Of a stretch of DNA of 45,595 bases, positions 34,783 to 43,057 are shown in pieces. Under the pieces are notes generated by a model. The model searched no databases, was not told the DNA's origin, and saw only the letters and a program-made list of their open reading frames with translations. The position numbers were made by a program, and so were the translations under genes. Location of the stretch: NCBI GenBank assembly GCA_910579285.1, contig CAJTTT010000005.1, forward strand, positions 93,237 to 138,831. Reading direction: 5' to 3'. Positions within the stretch are counted from its first letter, which is position 1, and each line of letters opens with the position of its first letter. The DNA comes from an uncultured Lachnospiraceae bacterium. GTDB taxonomy: Bacteria > Bacillota > Clostridia > Lachnospirales > Lachnospiraceae.

Positions 34783-34797
34783 ATTTTTCTCCATCTG

Positions 34798-35139
34798 TCA
34801 GGGAATTTGATAAAGCTTTTCCCGCAAAAGTTTCCAAATCATACTTACATCCTCCTGTACTTCCTCGATCTGTTTCTTATAAACGCTTCCCTCACTGTTT
34901 ATCTTGTGTGCAATCTGATTAATGTTGTTTCCGATCCTGTTAATCTCATATGCAAGTGCCTTGATGTCTGAATAATCAACATTAATTAAAAATCCATTCG
35001 TTGCTACATCAACAAGGAACTCTCTGAGTGTGGCAGAACGTGATGCTTTCATCCTTTCTTTTATTAACTGATACTCATAATCTGTTACCCTGATATTAAG
35101 CTGTCTCTCTCTTAAACGGTATTCTTCTCTTTTTTTCAT
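34798..35139 (-). CDS. MobC-type relaxosome accessory protein
   Basis: A 113-residue protein with a ribbon-helix-helix-like start (LNIRVTDYEYQLIKERM) and the MobC motif NRIGNNINQIAHKIN. It helps the relaxase open and bind oriT. I start it at ATG 35139 because GGAG in ATGGAGAAAAAT lies 6 nt upstream; the same sequence precedes the relaxase start. A 15-bp hairpin lies just upstream. Confidence 0.85.
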   Translation of the reverse strand: MKKREEYRLRERQLNIRVTDYEYQLIKERMKASRSATLREFLVDVATNGFLINVDYSDIKALAYEINRIGNNINQIAHKINSEGSVYKKQIEEVQEDVSMIWKLLREKLYQIP

Positions 35140-35161
35140 ATTTTTCTCCATGATAAGATGC

Positions 35162-35207
35162 AAAAGGCACGGAAGACCAGACAGTGTCATGTTCTTCCGT
35201 GCCTTTT
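35162..35207. terminator. 15-bp perfect hairpin between pentapeptide and mobC genes
   Basis: AAAAGGCACGGAAGA and TCTTCCGTGCCTTTT pair across a 16-nt loop. On minus TTTTGC follows, so it may end the topB-pentapeptide transcript; a large inverted repeat just before mobC could instead be part of oriT. Confidence 0.55.
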
Positions 35208-35210
35208 CTT

Positions 35211-36830
35211 TTATATATGTTCCAATTTCTCTTTTCCTTTGGAACCCATTTCGTGAATATCTGCATGCTTTTTTTCAGCCTCTTCTTTATATCCATTTAA
35301 CTTCTCGTGTACAGACTCTTTCTCTATGGGAAGATACTGCTGAAATTTGTTACGATCCGATTTTTCTGTAATGAACCACAATTTTTTATCTGCATTATAC
35401 CTGGCACCGTCCTGTTTCAGCTGCTCAATCATACTTCGAAACTCTTTCGGCCCGGCTGGCGGCAGCTTCAGATATACCCCTTCATCGTGTCCTGAGATAT
35501 ACTCCTGAATATTGATTATTGTCTCCTTTCCACTGCTCTGCTTCACATACCATTCTTTGCGGGTCTGATCAAACTCTGCACCCATACGTTTAATTTCATC
35601 TTTCACTGCCATAAAGGTGCTTCTTGTCATGTAAGGAAACTTCAATCTCACTCGCTGCTCCTGTTCCTTAATTTTCTGCAGATTTGTCAAAACTGCAGTA
35701 TTCATTTCCGGCATGAACATTTTAACGAGTACGTCCCCCTGTCGTCTTGTATCAATATGCGATATCGCATATGTATCCCGATCCAACAGTGCAGAATATC
35801 TTTCTTCCTCAACATTCTCCCCTTCATAAAATATTTTAACAGAAAAATCTGCTGTGTAATTCTCCAAATCTATCCCAGCTAATTCCCATGAATAGGTATA
35901 ACCCTCATTGTTTAACATGTCTCTCAAGTTATTCGCATAGTCCACTGCTTCTTTTCGATCCATATCAGGAACTGTCTCCACTCTTACTGTATCTTCCAGA
36001 TTGCCGCATTCATGGAATATGTTTTCACTTCCAGAAAACTCACGCATACGAGTATTCGCAAAGGAAGTATGATAAAATACCGAATCCAGAATTGAACACT
36101 GCTGCATATATGCTGTATCAAAAGAGCTGTGCCTAAACATGCTGTTTGTTATTTTTGATGCCTTGATATTCGCATGATTAAAATTACAATTGTCAAATTC
36201 TGCCTGTGTCATTTTGCATTTAGAAAGAACAGTATTCTGAAAACTCATCTGCTCTCCTTTTGTCATACGGAACTCGCAATAACGGAGGTCTGATCCGTCA
36301 AATGATATCTCTGACAAATCTCCTTTAAACACATAATTGGATATTACGCAGTTTGACAGATCCAGCATTCTTTTTCCGCGTCCAGACTGGTTTTCCATGA
36401 GGTGATTGTGTAGCATCTTCTCTAGTTCATCCTTGCTGAGTACTCTCTTTTTTTCCATTTGCTCCTCCCCTGTTTCTACACTCTTGTTCTGTATCACCTC
36501 ATTCTGATAATCTGCTATTTCCGCAGCTGAATCATCCCGTTCCCATAAAGCAAGCTCTCTGACTCGGCCATTTAATATCTCACAATTCTGTACATTGAGA
36601 ATATCCTGTGTCAATTCTGCAATCTGTCCATACATTTTCATATCCAGATCAACCAGCTCCTGCAGCATATTTATCTTTTCACGCTGCAGATTTAGAATCG
36701 CCGCATCCTTCTCAAATATACCAAACTGTAGTTCACTCCGTTTCGATGTATTAATATAATCGTTTGCATGTTTCACAATATTATCCGAATATTCTCTTGC
36801 AAGAGTTTTGCCCTCATCCGACTGATTCAT
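35211..36830 (-). CDS. Pentapeptide-repeat protein with tandem DUF5710-like domains
   Basis: A 539-residue protein. After a helical N-terminus, residues ~155-270 are degenerate pentapeptide repeats (NYVFKGDLSEISFDGSDLRY then CEFRM, NFNHANIKASKITNSMF). The C-terminus has two similar modules, KRMGAEFDQTRKEWYV and QDGARYNADKKLWFI, like the DUF5710 fold. Pentapeptide repeats can mimic DNA. It starts 6 bp after topB, so it probably works with the topoisomerase or relaxase, which is inference. A copy of the ATGCGA palindrome lies in its codons. Confidence 0.75.
   Translation of the reverse strand: MNQSDEGKTLAREYSDNIVKHANDYINTSKRSELQFGIFEKDAAILNLQREKINMLQELVDLDMKMYGQIAELTQDILNVQNCEILNGRVRELALWERDDSAAEIADYQNEVIQNKSVETGEEQMEKKRVLSKDELEKMLHNHLMENQSGRGKRMLDLSNCVISNYVFKGDLSEISFDGSDLRYCEFRMTKGEQMSFQNTVLSKCKMTQAEFDNCNFNHANIKASKITNSMFRHSSFDTAYMQQCSILDSVFYHTSFANTRMREFSGSENIFHECGNLEDTVRVETVPDMDRKEAVDYANNLRDMLNNEGYTYSWELAGIDLENYTADFSVKIFYEGENVEEERYSALLDRDTYAISHIDTRRQGDVLVKMFMPEMNTAVLTNLQKIKEQEQRVRLKFPYMTRSTFMAVKDEIKRMGAEFDQTRKEWYVKQSSGKETIINIQEYISGHDEGVYLKLPPAGPKEFRSMIEQLKQDGARYNADKKLWFITEKSDRNKFQQYLPIEKESVHEKLNGYKEEAEKKHADIHEMGSKGKEKLEHI
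35757..35770. promoter_or_regulatory. ATGCGATATCGCAT palindrome, site 6 (within coding sequence)
   Basis: Same as site 1, here encoding YAISHI in the pentapeptide-repeat gene. Its position inside a gene makes a regulatory role less certain. Confidence 0.45.
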
Positions 36831-36836
36831 AATATT

Positions 36837-38972
36837 TTACCTCTTCTTTCTGGTCTTAAATTCCATAGAAAATTTAAACCGCCAGCCCTGTTTCTGTTCT
36901 CCTTCCACGGTTGTATAACTATATTCTTCAATTCCTTCTGGAATAAAATAGGCAGAATATGTACCCAGGCCCTCCTTTTTCTTAAGTCCGGCCACATATA
37001 TCTTCTGTCCTCTCAAAAGTGCCGAAACCTGTTCACCCGTTAAAATTTTTCCTCTGATTTTACCAAGATACATGCCACATTTCCCAGTGCAATATGCTCC
37101 ATATTGTCCTGCTTTGACCTCTGCCCCGCATTTTGGGCATATTCCAAGATACTCTGTACTTTCCCGCTGCTTTGCTGCTACATATCCGATTCTCTTCTCA
37201 TCCGGGAAAGATTCTGACATAAGTTTTTTGATATTACTTGTAATATCCTCCAGCAGACTATCAAGAAAATCCTCTTTGCTGAGATCCCCAGCATTGACCT
37301 TCTTGAGATTCGCTTCAAACTGCTGTGTAAGCTCCGGCATCTTGAGTTCTTCCGGCACAATCTTTATGTACTCTTTTCCTAGCTCTGTTACGCTGTATTT
37401 TCCTTTCTCCCGAACCACAAACTGCCGTTGAGGATTCTGCAGCTTCTTGATAATATCTGCTCTTGTTGCGCTTGTACCAATACCATATTTCTCCATTACC
37501 TTAACGATCGTCTCATCGTTATACTTATTAGGCGGCTCTGTTCTTTTATCAAGTATGGATGTAGAAGCGACAGCAAGGCAGTCACCCTCCAAAAGATCCG
37601 GCAGAATCTGAAGTTCATCTTTCTTCCTGTCTGTCGCATTTTTAAATAGTTGTCTATACCCAAGGCGGCGGATCGTTGTACCAGCTGACTTAAACCGATT
37701 TCCATCGATATCTACTATAATTTTAACTGCATCATACTCATATGCCGGATAAAATATAGCAATCAGGGAAAGAACAACCGCATCAAATACTCTTTTTTCA
37801 TCCTCCACTAAAGATGCATATGTCATTTCCATATCAGCATTGATCGTTGGTATCAATGCGTGATGATCAGTTACCTTCAGATCATTAAAATAGCTTTTAT
37901 CAGACTGCAGATTCGCGAAGTCTATTCTGTCTATCGCTGTAGCAAATTCTCCAAAATGACAGCTTTTCAAATGTTCAGCAATCTCATCATAGACATCCAT
38001 AGACAGATACTGGCTGTCCGTGCGTGGATAAGATAAGATTTTATGCTTTTCATACAGAGCCTGGGCAATTTCAAGTGTCTTATCTGGAGAAAAGCAGTAT
38101 CTGCGTCCCATATACTGCTGCAGTCTGGCAAGATTATATAAGAGAGGCGCTTTCTCCTTTTTTCCATTTCTTTCGTATGCCAATACGGTACCAGCCCCGC
38201 TGCTTTTTCCTAATACCGCCTCCGCTGCATTCCTTTGGAAAAATTTCTGTCCTATCTCGTCTTCTCCGATCAAAATCCCTTTAAACCCTTTTGTATATGT
38301 AACTTCTACAGTCCAATAAGGCTCTGCTTTAAATTCCTGGATTGCTTTATCTCGCAGATATACGAGCTGCAACAGAGGCGTTTGACACCGTCCATAAGAT
38401 AATGTCTGTCTGTATGCTCTTGTAAGTGTAAGAAGAGGGCTGTAATTAAACCCTAAAATATAATCTGCTTCCGCTCTGGCTTCTGCTTCCCGCAGCATTC
38501 CTTGAAACTCAGGGTGATCATTTTCTTTTAAGTTATCCATCGCCGCCTGTATTCCTGCTTTTGTCAGAGAACTTGCCCATAAAACTTTCTTGGGAAGACG
38601 GCATTCGGCCATGCGATAGATCCATTCTTGTATCAGATACCCTTCTCGACCAGCATCTCCGGCATTAATCAGCATATCAATGTCATCTCTATGGATTAGA
38701 TCCCTTATCACCTTATACTGATATCTTGTCTGCGGCAGTATCTTTAGACTGTCTGATAATTCAAACGAAATGGGCAGATTCGCCAGACTCCATTTTTTAT
38801 ATTTTTCATCATGTTCCTGCGGCTGCTTGAGCCCGATCAGATGTCCAACTGCCCATGTCACCACATAGTGCTCCCCTTCCATGTATCCATTATGTTTTTC
38901 TCCAGCACCAACCACCCTTGCTATATCTTGCCCTGCGGCTGGTTTCTCTGCTACAATTAATATTTTCCCCAT
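36837..38972 (-). CDS. topB: Type IA DNA topoisomerase III
   Basis: A 711-residue protein. The TOPRIM domain begins ILIVAEKPAAGQDIARVVGA and has the acidic block NAGDAGREGYLIQEW. The catalytic Tyr is in ILSYPRTDSQYLS, and a C-terminal zinc ribbon is CPKCGAEVKAGQYGAYCTGK. It relaxes or decatenates DNA by single-strand passage; element-borne copies are common in Clostridia conjugative elements. ATG 38972 follows AAAGGAG. Confidence 0.92.
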   Translation of the reverse strand: MGKILIVAEKPAAGQDIARVVGAGEKHNGYMEGEHYVVTWAVGHLIGLKQPQEHDEKYKKWSLANLPISFELSDSLKILPQTRYQYKVIRDLIHRDDIDMLINAGDAGREGYLIQEWIYRMAECRLPKKVLWASSLTKAGIQAAMDNLKENDHPEFQGMLREAEARAEADYILGFNYSPLLTLTRAYRQTLSYGRCQTPLLQLVYLRDKAIQEFKAEPYWTVEVTYTKGFKGILIGEDEIGQKFFQRNAAEAVLGKSSGAGTVLAYERNGKKEKAPLLYNLARLQQYMGRRYCFSPDKTLEIAQALYEKHKILSYPRTDSQYLSMDVYDEIAEHLKSCHFGEFATAIDRIDFANLQSDKSYFNDLKVTDHHALIPTINADMEMTYASLVEDEKRVFDAVVLSLIAIFYPAYEYDAVKIIVDIDGNRFKSAGTTIRRLGYRQLFKNATDRKKDELQILPDLLEGDCLAVASTSILDKRTEPPNKYNDETIVKVMEKYGIGTSATRADIIKKLQNPQRQFVVREKGKYSVTELGKEYIKIVPEELKMPELTQQFEANLKKVNAGDLSKEDFLDSLLEDITSNIKKLMSESFPDEKRIGYVAAKQRESTEYLGICPKCGAEVKAGQYGAYCTGKCGMYLGKIRGKILTGEQVSALLRGQKIYVAGLKKKEGLGTYSAYFIPEGIEEYSYTTVEGEQKQGWRFKFSMEFKTRKKR

Positions 38973-39010
38973 ACCTAGCTCCTTTTCTGATACACAGGCA
39001 TATACATCAA

Positions 39011-39038
39011 AGGCAGCCGGATATTTCACCAGCTGCCT
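39011..39038 (-). terminator. Weak terminator or attenuator before topB
   Basis: AGGCAGC/GCTGCCT stem with a 14-nt loop, followed on minus by TTTGAT. The short T-run suggests partial read-through into topB. Confidence 0.35.
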
Positions 39039-39069
39039 CTGCAAATTCTATATAGCTACTGACCTTTTA

Positions 39070-39981
39070 TTACCACTCCTTCATAAATAATTTTACATTG
39101 TATCCTCCAGCTACTCCTTGAAGTTTTACATTTATCTTTTCGTTCGGATTATTTTCCCAGTAACATATTGTAAAATAAGATGCGCGAAATATTACGTCAG
39201 GAAACCCCGTTCCTTTAAAAGAAGGATCCTGCGGGCCTTCAAAGATAAGCAACAGGGATTTATTAGGCGTAAAGGTATATGGGATTGCTCCGTCAAGTCC
39301 TGCCATCCATCCTCCGACCTGTGCAAGGCCGGAAATTACGTCCGTCAAGTCCTCTGTTTTTGATTCCCCTTCATCTTCAGTTCCTTGATCAAAATATACT
39401 TTATTATCTTCGCCTGTGCCCAGAATCAAGCGTCCGTCCACCCACGCAACTGTTCCAGCAGACAAATTCTCTGCAGTTGCGGCTGCAACGCTTATCTCTT
39501 CTGCCCCTTCTGAACTATTTGTTGTAAGTTTACCATCCGTCTTTTTATACAGCTTTGTTCCCGGAGCGTACCCATAAGCTGTTACATCAGATGAAACTGA
39601 CTGGCTGGCTGCAATCCCTTCCAAAAGCGTGTCAAAGTTGACAGATACAGGATCAACAAAATCAGTCTTGGATGGCCGTGTATGAGTTACACTTATATAT
39701 CTGTTTGTATCCAGTGATATACCGTCACCTGCAGTAAAGTATGTATTCATCGCCTCAAGCTGATCCGCTACCTCAAGTTTAACCTGGTCAATCTGATCCG
39801 CCAGCATATACAAGTCCTCAGAGTTAATGATCACTTTATCATCACCCCTGCGATACTCGATTGAACCATATGATTTTAAGCTGTTTCTTGTCGCACCGCT
39901 TGTGCCAGCCGCTGCAGCAATATTGTATGTTCCAATCACAAGAGCTAAAATTATAACAACAGATAGTATTTTTCTTTTCAT
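39070..39981 (-). CDS. Secreted element protein, paralogous N-terminal domain
   Basis: A 303-residue protein with a signal peptide (MKRKILSVVIILALVIGTYN ... AAAAG). The mature start SLKSYGSIEYRRGDDKVIIN then SEDLYMLADQI resembles the next gene (KSCGNIIYR...AEDIALL), a pattern seen in secreted Lachnospiraceae proteins. The C-terminus is beta-rich (YTFTPNKSLLLIFEGPQDP). No anchor is seen. It overlaps its neighbour by ATGA (39978-39981). Confidence 0.75.
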   Translation of the reverse strand: MKRKILSVVIILALVIGTYNIAAAAGTSGATRNSLKSYGSIEYRRGDDKVIINSEDLYMLADQIDQVKLEVADQLEAMNTYFTAGDGISLDTNRYISVTHTRPSKTDFVDPVSVNFDTLLEGIAASQSVSSDVTAYGYAPGTKLYKKTDGKLTTNSSEGAEEISVAAATAENLSAGTVAWVDGRLILGTGEDNKVYFDQGTEDEGESKTEDLTDVISGLAQVGGWMAGLDGAIPYTFTPNKSLLLIFEGPQDPSFKGTGFPDVIFRASYFTICYWENNPNEKINVKLQGVAGGYNVKLFMKEW

Positions 39982-40799
39982 ATCTTTCCTCCCATATTTG
40001 CTTCTGCCTGGTTACCTGATATAGATTCTTCCTGCGCCGGCGGTCCGGCTTTTAATTCTTCGTCTGGTTTATCTTCTGTAGTATTTCCCGAAACCGTTTC
40101 CTTCGGTTCTGTAATATAATTTCCGCATTCGCAATATTTTTGAACCTGCGTCAAATCCCCGCTGTCTCCTTCATAGATAAAGACACACTCCTGGGTCTCT
40201 CCTGCAAACCCACAATAATCACATATAATCTGATGTGTTTTGTCTGATGTCGGATAAGCCGTTCTGACATGTTCACTTTCTTTCACAGTAAAGCCGCCGC
40301 AATAATCTGTACCATCCAGTGCACAGGACACGGTATGGTGTGATGCATCCACCATAGAATAGCTCATGTTGTGATACATTTCTTCTCTCCAGGCATAGCC
40401 GCATTTGCATATCTTTTCATGCCCCGGATATTCATTCCCTTCATATGTAATAATGCATTTCTTTATTGTAGCCGCTTCGTGCTTACTTATTATGTCATAA
40501 GAGACTCCACACCCGGCGCAGTGTCTTGTATGCGTATTTCTATTGATGTCGATATATTCCCACACATGCATATGGGAATATATCACAGGATCAAAAATCT
40601 TATCCGGCACAGACGAAAGCTTTTCCTGCAGTAAGGCAATATCTTCAGCATAGAGTTCTATAGAGCCAGAGTTGTCCCTATAAATGATGTTGCCACAGGA
40701 TTTTATATTGAAATTTCTACTTTCTGAAGTTGCTTTTGCCGCCAGCGGAAGCCCAATAAAAACCAGCAAGGCAATAAGCACACCTATTTTCTTTCTCAT
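39978..40799 (-). CDS. Secreted Cys/His-motif protein, paralogue of the next gene
   Basis: A 273-residue protein with signal MRKKIGVLIALLVFIGLPLAAKA. The first domain matches its neighbour's. The centre has four HxxxC..CG-like modules (HTRHCAGCG, HEKICKCGYAW, HHTVSCALDGTDYCGG, HQIICDYCG), resembling treble-clef metal or disulfide motifs of surface proteins. The tail is Pro/Glu-rich. Role unknown; it is likely exported with the other genes of the operon. Confidence 0.75.
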   Translation of the reverse strand: MRKKIGVLIALLVFIGLPLAAKATSESRNFNIKSCGNIIYRDNSGSIELYAEDIALLQEKLSSVPDKIFDPVIYSHMHVWEYIDINRNTHTRHCAGCGVSYDIISKHEAATIKKCIITYEGNEYPGHEKICKCGYAWREEMYHNMSYSMVDASHHTVSCALDGTDYCGGFTVKESEHVRTAYPTSDKTHQIICDYCGFAGETQECVFIYEGDSGDLTQVQKYCECGNYITEPKETVSGNTTEDKPDEELKAGPPAQEESISGNQAEANMGGKI

Positions 40800-40811
40800 T
40801 TTCCCACCTCC

Positions 40812-41975
40812 CTACTGTGTAATATACAAAGTGCCATTTGAGAAAGAGATTGTTGCATCAGAGTATCTCGTCCATGTATAATCCTCCGGGTCATTGGATG
40901 CCTGGGCACCAACATAAGTACCCATATACTTGGTATCACTGTTAGGCTGTTTTGTCATATTATCTCCATTTGCGTTTCTCGCATATCTGATGAACACGCT
41001 GTTTCCATCGTTTCCAGAATATTGTGACCATAAGTAATCCGAAGGATTCGCAGACGCTTTTGCTCCAGTGTATGTACCAATATATTTAGTTGCTGCAGTC
41101 GGTTTCTCCGTCATGCTTTCACCGTTATCTTTTTCTGAATATCTGATAAAAACACTTTTTCCCGCATTTCCGGCTTTTCCCTCCTGTCCCCGATCTCCCT
41201 GTGTCCCATCTTTCCCATTTTCTCCATCTTCTCCTTCTGTTTCCCTTATTTCTCTGGTCAGTTTTTCCTCCAGCTCCTTTAATCTGGAATCAACCTCCCT
41301 ATCTGTATCTGACAACCCAGACTCTAAAAGCTTCTGAAATTCTTCAGAAGAAATTCCCATGAAATTGGCCAACTCCTCTAGTTCCTGATCAGTCATATCC
41401 TCAATCATGCCAAGCAGTTCTTCTGATGACAGCCCCTTACTGATATTTGCCCGGATCGATACTTTCATTTTTCGTTCTTCCAGTTCCCTGATCTGCTCCT
41501 GCAGGCTTTCAATCAGATAATAATAATCGCTTTCTTCCCAGAATATATTCTCTGCCACAGTCTCGATCTTGGAGAGTACTGTCTGCCATACGATCTCTGC
41601 CACTCCGGCAGAAAGTGCTGCAATGTCCAACTCCTCCTCTCCTGCAGATTCCTGTAAAGATGCCGATATCCGTTCCTGAATCGCTTTTGTATGATTGTCA
41701 TTAACCACCGACACATCCGATTTGACTATCATCCGATAACTTTCTACCGCTTCGTCTGCAATTTTGGCACTTGCTTCCTCCTCTAAATTGGCGGCTCCCT
41801 GCAGATAGGTTGTAACCTCATCTGCAAGTACCTGTTCTGTGATATTACTGTAACTATATCCTTCCTCAGAAGCTCCTGGATCCTTTATCCTAACTACAGC
41901 TGCAATAGCTGACAGAATTAATAAAATTGCTATTGCAGCACATATCTGCAGTTTCGAAATTTTTATTTTTTTCAT
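40812..41975 (-). CDS. Collagen-like surface protein with tail-fibre-like repeats
   Basis: A 387-residue protein with an N-terminal membrane anchor (residues 10-28). A helical stalk (~130-245) leads to nine GXY triplets at 248-274 (GEDGENGKDGTQGDRGQEGK), then two 50-residue repeats, KSVFIRYSEKDNG...DYLWSQYSG and NSVFIRYARNANG...DYTWTRYSD. The repeats resemble modules in phage tail fibres. It probably forms a trimeric stalk on the cell surface and might mediate contact with recipients; that is inference. Confidence 0.75.
   Translation of the reverse strand: MKKIKISKLQICAAIAILLILSAIAAVVRIKDPGASEEGYSYSNITEQVLADEVTTYLQGAANLEEEASAKIADEAVESYRMIVKSDVSVVNDNHTKAIQERISASLQESAGEEELDIAALSAGVAEIVWQTVLSKIETVAENIFWEESDYYYLIESLQEQIRELEERKMKVSIRANISKGLSSEELLGMIEDMTDQELEELANFMGISSEEFQKLLESGLSDTDREVDSRLKELEEKLTREIRETEGEDGENGKDGTQGDRGQEGKAGNAGKSVFIRYSEKDNGESMTEKPTAATKYIGTYTGAKASANPSDYLWSQYSGNDGNSVFIRYARNANGDNMTKQPNSDTKYMGTYVGAQASNDPEDYTWTRYSDATISFSNGTLYITQ
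40857..41162. repeat. Two tandem ~150-bp repeats in the collagen-like gene
   Basis: Units at 41007-41162 and 40857-41006 encode the two C-terminal VFIRY modules. Confidence 0.7.
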
Positions 41976-41992
41976 TGTATTACTCCCTTCTT

Positions 41993-43057
41993 TTAAAAAC
42001 TGATATCCATTCCATCATAAGAATCATCATCCGCATATGAAGCTTCCAACGCTTCCCCCTGCTCACTGATCTCTTTATCTGTATGCATCGCCGCATATTC
42101 GTTCGGATCCTGGTCAAAGAAGGTTTCCTCTGAATCCCCGTTAATTAAAGCTTCCAGATATTCTTCCTTTTCCGCATCATCATAACCAAAGTCTAATTCT
42201 TCCTCATCTTCTTCCTGCACAAACTCATCTATGTCCATCGCGTCAATGACATCCATAGCTTCATCTCTTTTGCTCCGATAAATTTTCATGTAATAGTAAA
42301 TGCCACCGCAGATTCCGGCCAAAATGAAGATGATCAGATTATTCCCAGATTTGGATCTTGATTTTTCTTTTGTCTGCAGTTCTTCCGGCTCATCCACTGC
42401 ACTATTTTCTTCTGCCAGAATAGATAACAGGTTATCCTCTTTCTCATCATCCTGTTCAGATGAAGTGCCACTGTTGTCAGCCAGAACACGCAGATCACCA
42501 AGTGAAACCGTATCAAGCAGATACACGTTATTCGTGCCCTTTCCTTGATCGACTACAAGATAAAGTTCTTCCCCTTCTTTTGTTGAAAAAGTATAAAATA
42601 CTTTCTCTCCATCTACTGTCCCGTCTGTTTTTGTTCTGGATGACACGCTTGCCGTGCCGGGATTCCCGATTTCCTCCTGATCCTCTTTTTCCTCCTTACG
42701 TCCAATTTCCAAATCAATATTGATCCGCTGATCTTCTTCCTCATCGTAAGAATCAGCCCCATAGCCTTCATAACTTTCTTCACCTGTAGTTTCCGGCTCA
42801 TAACGCTGGGATGATATATTCCCCGCTGCATCTTTGACATAAATCGTGTGAGACGTACCGGCTGGTACTGTAAACTCATTTGACTCGGTAAACGCTGACG
42901 GCTCATCCGAATCAAGAGCATACTGTAAGTTTGCATTATCATCTACCGCATCCACGGATATAGTGATATACTCCTCTCCATCTGAAGCCTGTACAGAGTT
43001 CTTAAACAAACTTAAAAACATCAACCCGGCCACAATTAAATACAACTTATTTTTCAT
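41993..43057 (-). CDS. CD1107-family mobile element protein (DUF4366)
   Basis: A 354-residue protein with a signal peptide, a beta-rich extracellular part, the conserved block VDGEKVFYTFSTKEGEELYL then VVDQGKGTNNVYLLDTV, and a membrane helix (NLIIFILAGICGGIYYY) before an acidic cytoplasmic tail. This matches CD1107/DUF4366 proteins of Tn1549-type elements, thought to help the conjugation machinery. It overlaps the upstream Ig-like gene by 11 bp and starts with MKNKLYLIVAG. Confidence 0.8.
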   Translation of the reverse strand: MKNKLYLIVAGLMFLSLFKNSVQASDGEEYITISVDAVDDNANLQYALDSDEPSAFTESNEFTVPAGTSHTIYVKDAAGNISSQRYEPETTGEESYEGYGADSYDEEEDQRINIDLEIGRKEEKEDQEEIGNPGTASVSSRTKTDGTVDGEKVFYTFSTKEGEELYLVVDQGKGTNNVYLLDTVSLGDLRVLADNSGTSSEQDDEKEDNLLSILAEENSAVDEPEELQTKEKSRSKSGNNLIIFILAGICGGIYYYMKIYRSKRDEAMDVIDAMDIDEFVQEEDEEELDFGYDDAEKEEYLEALINGDSEETFFDQDPNEYAAMHTDKEISEQGEALEASYADDDSYDGMDISF

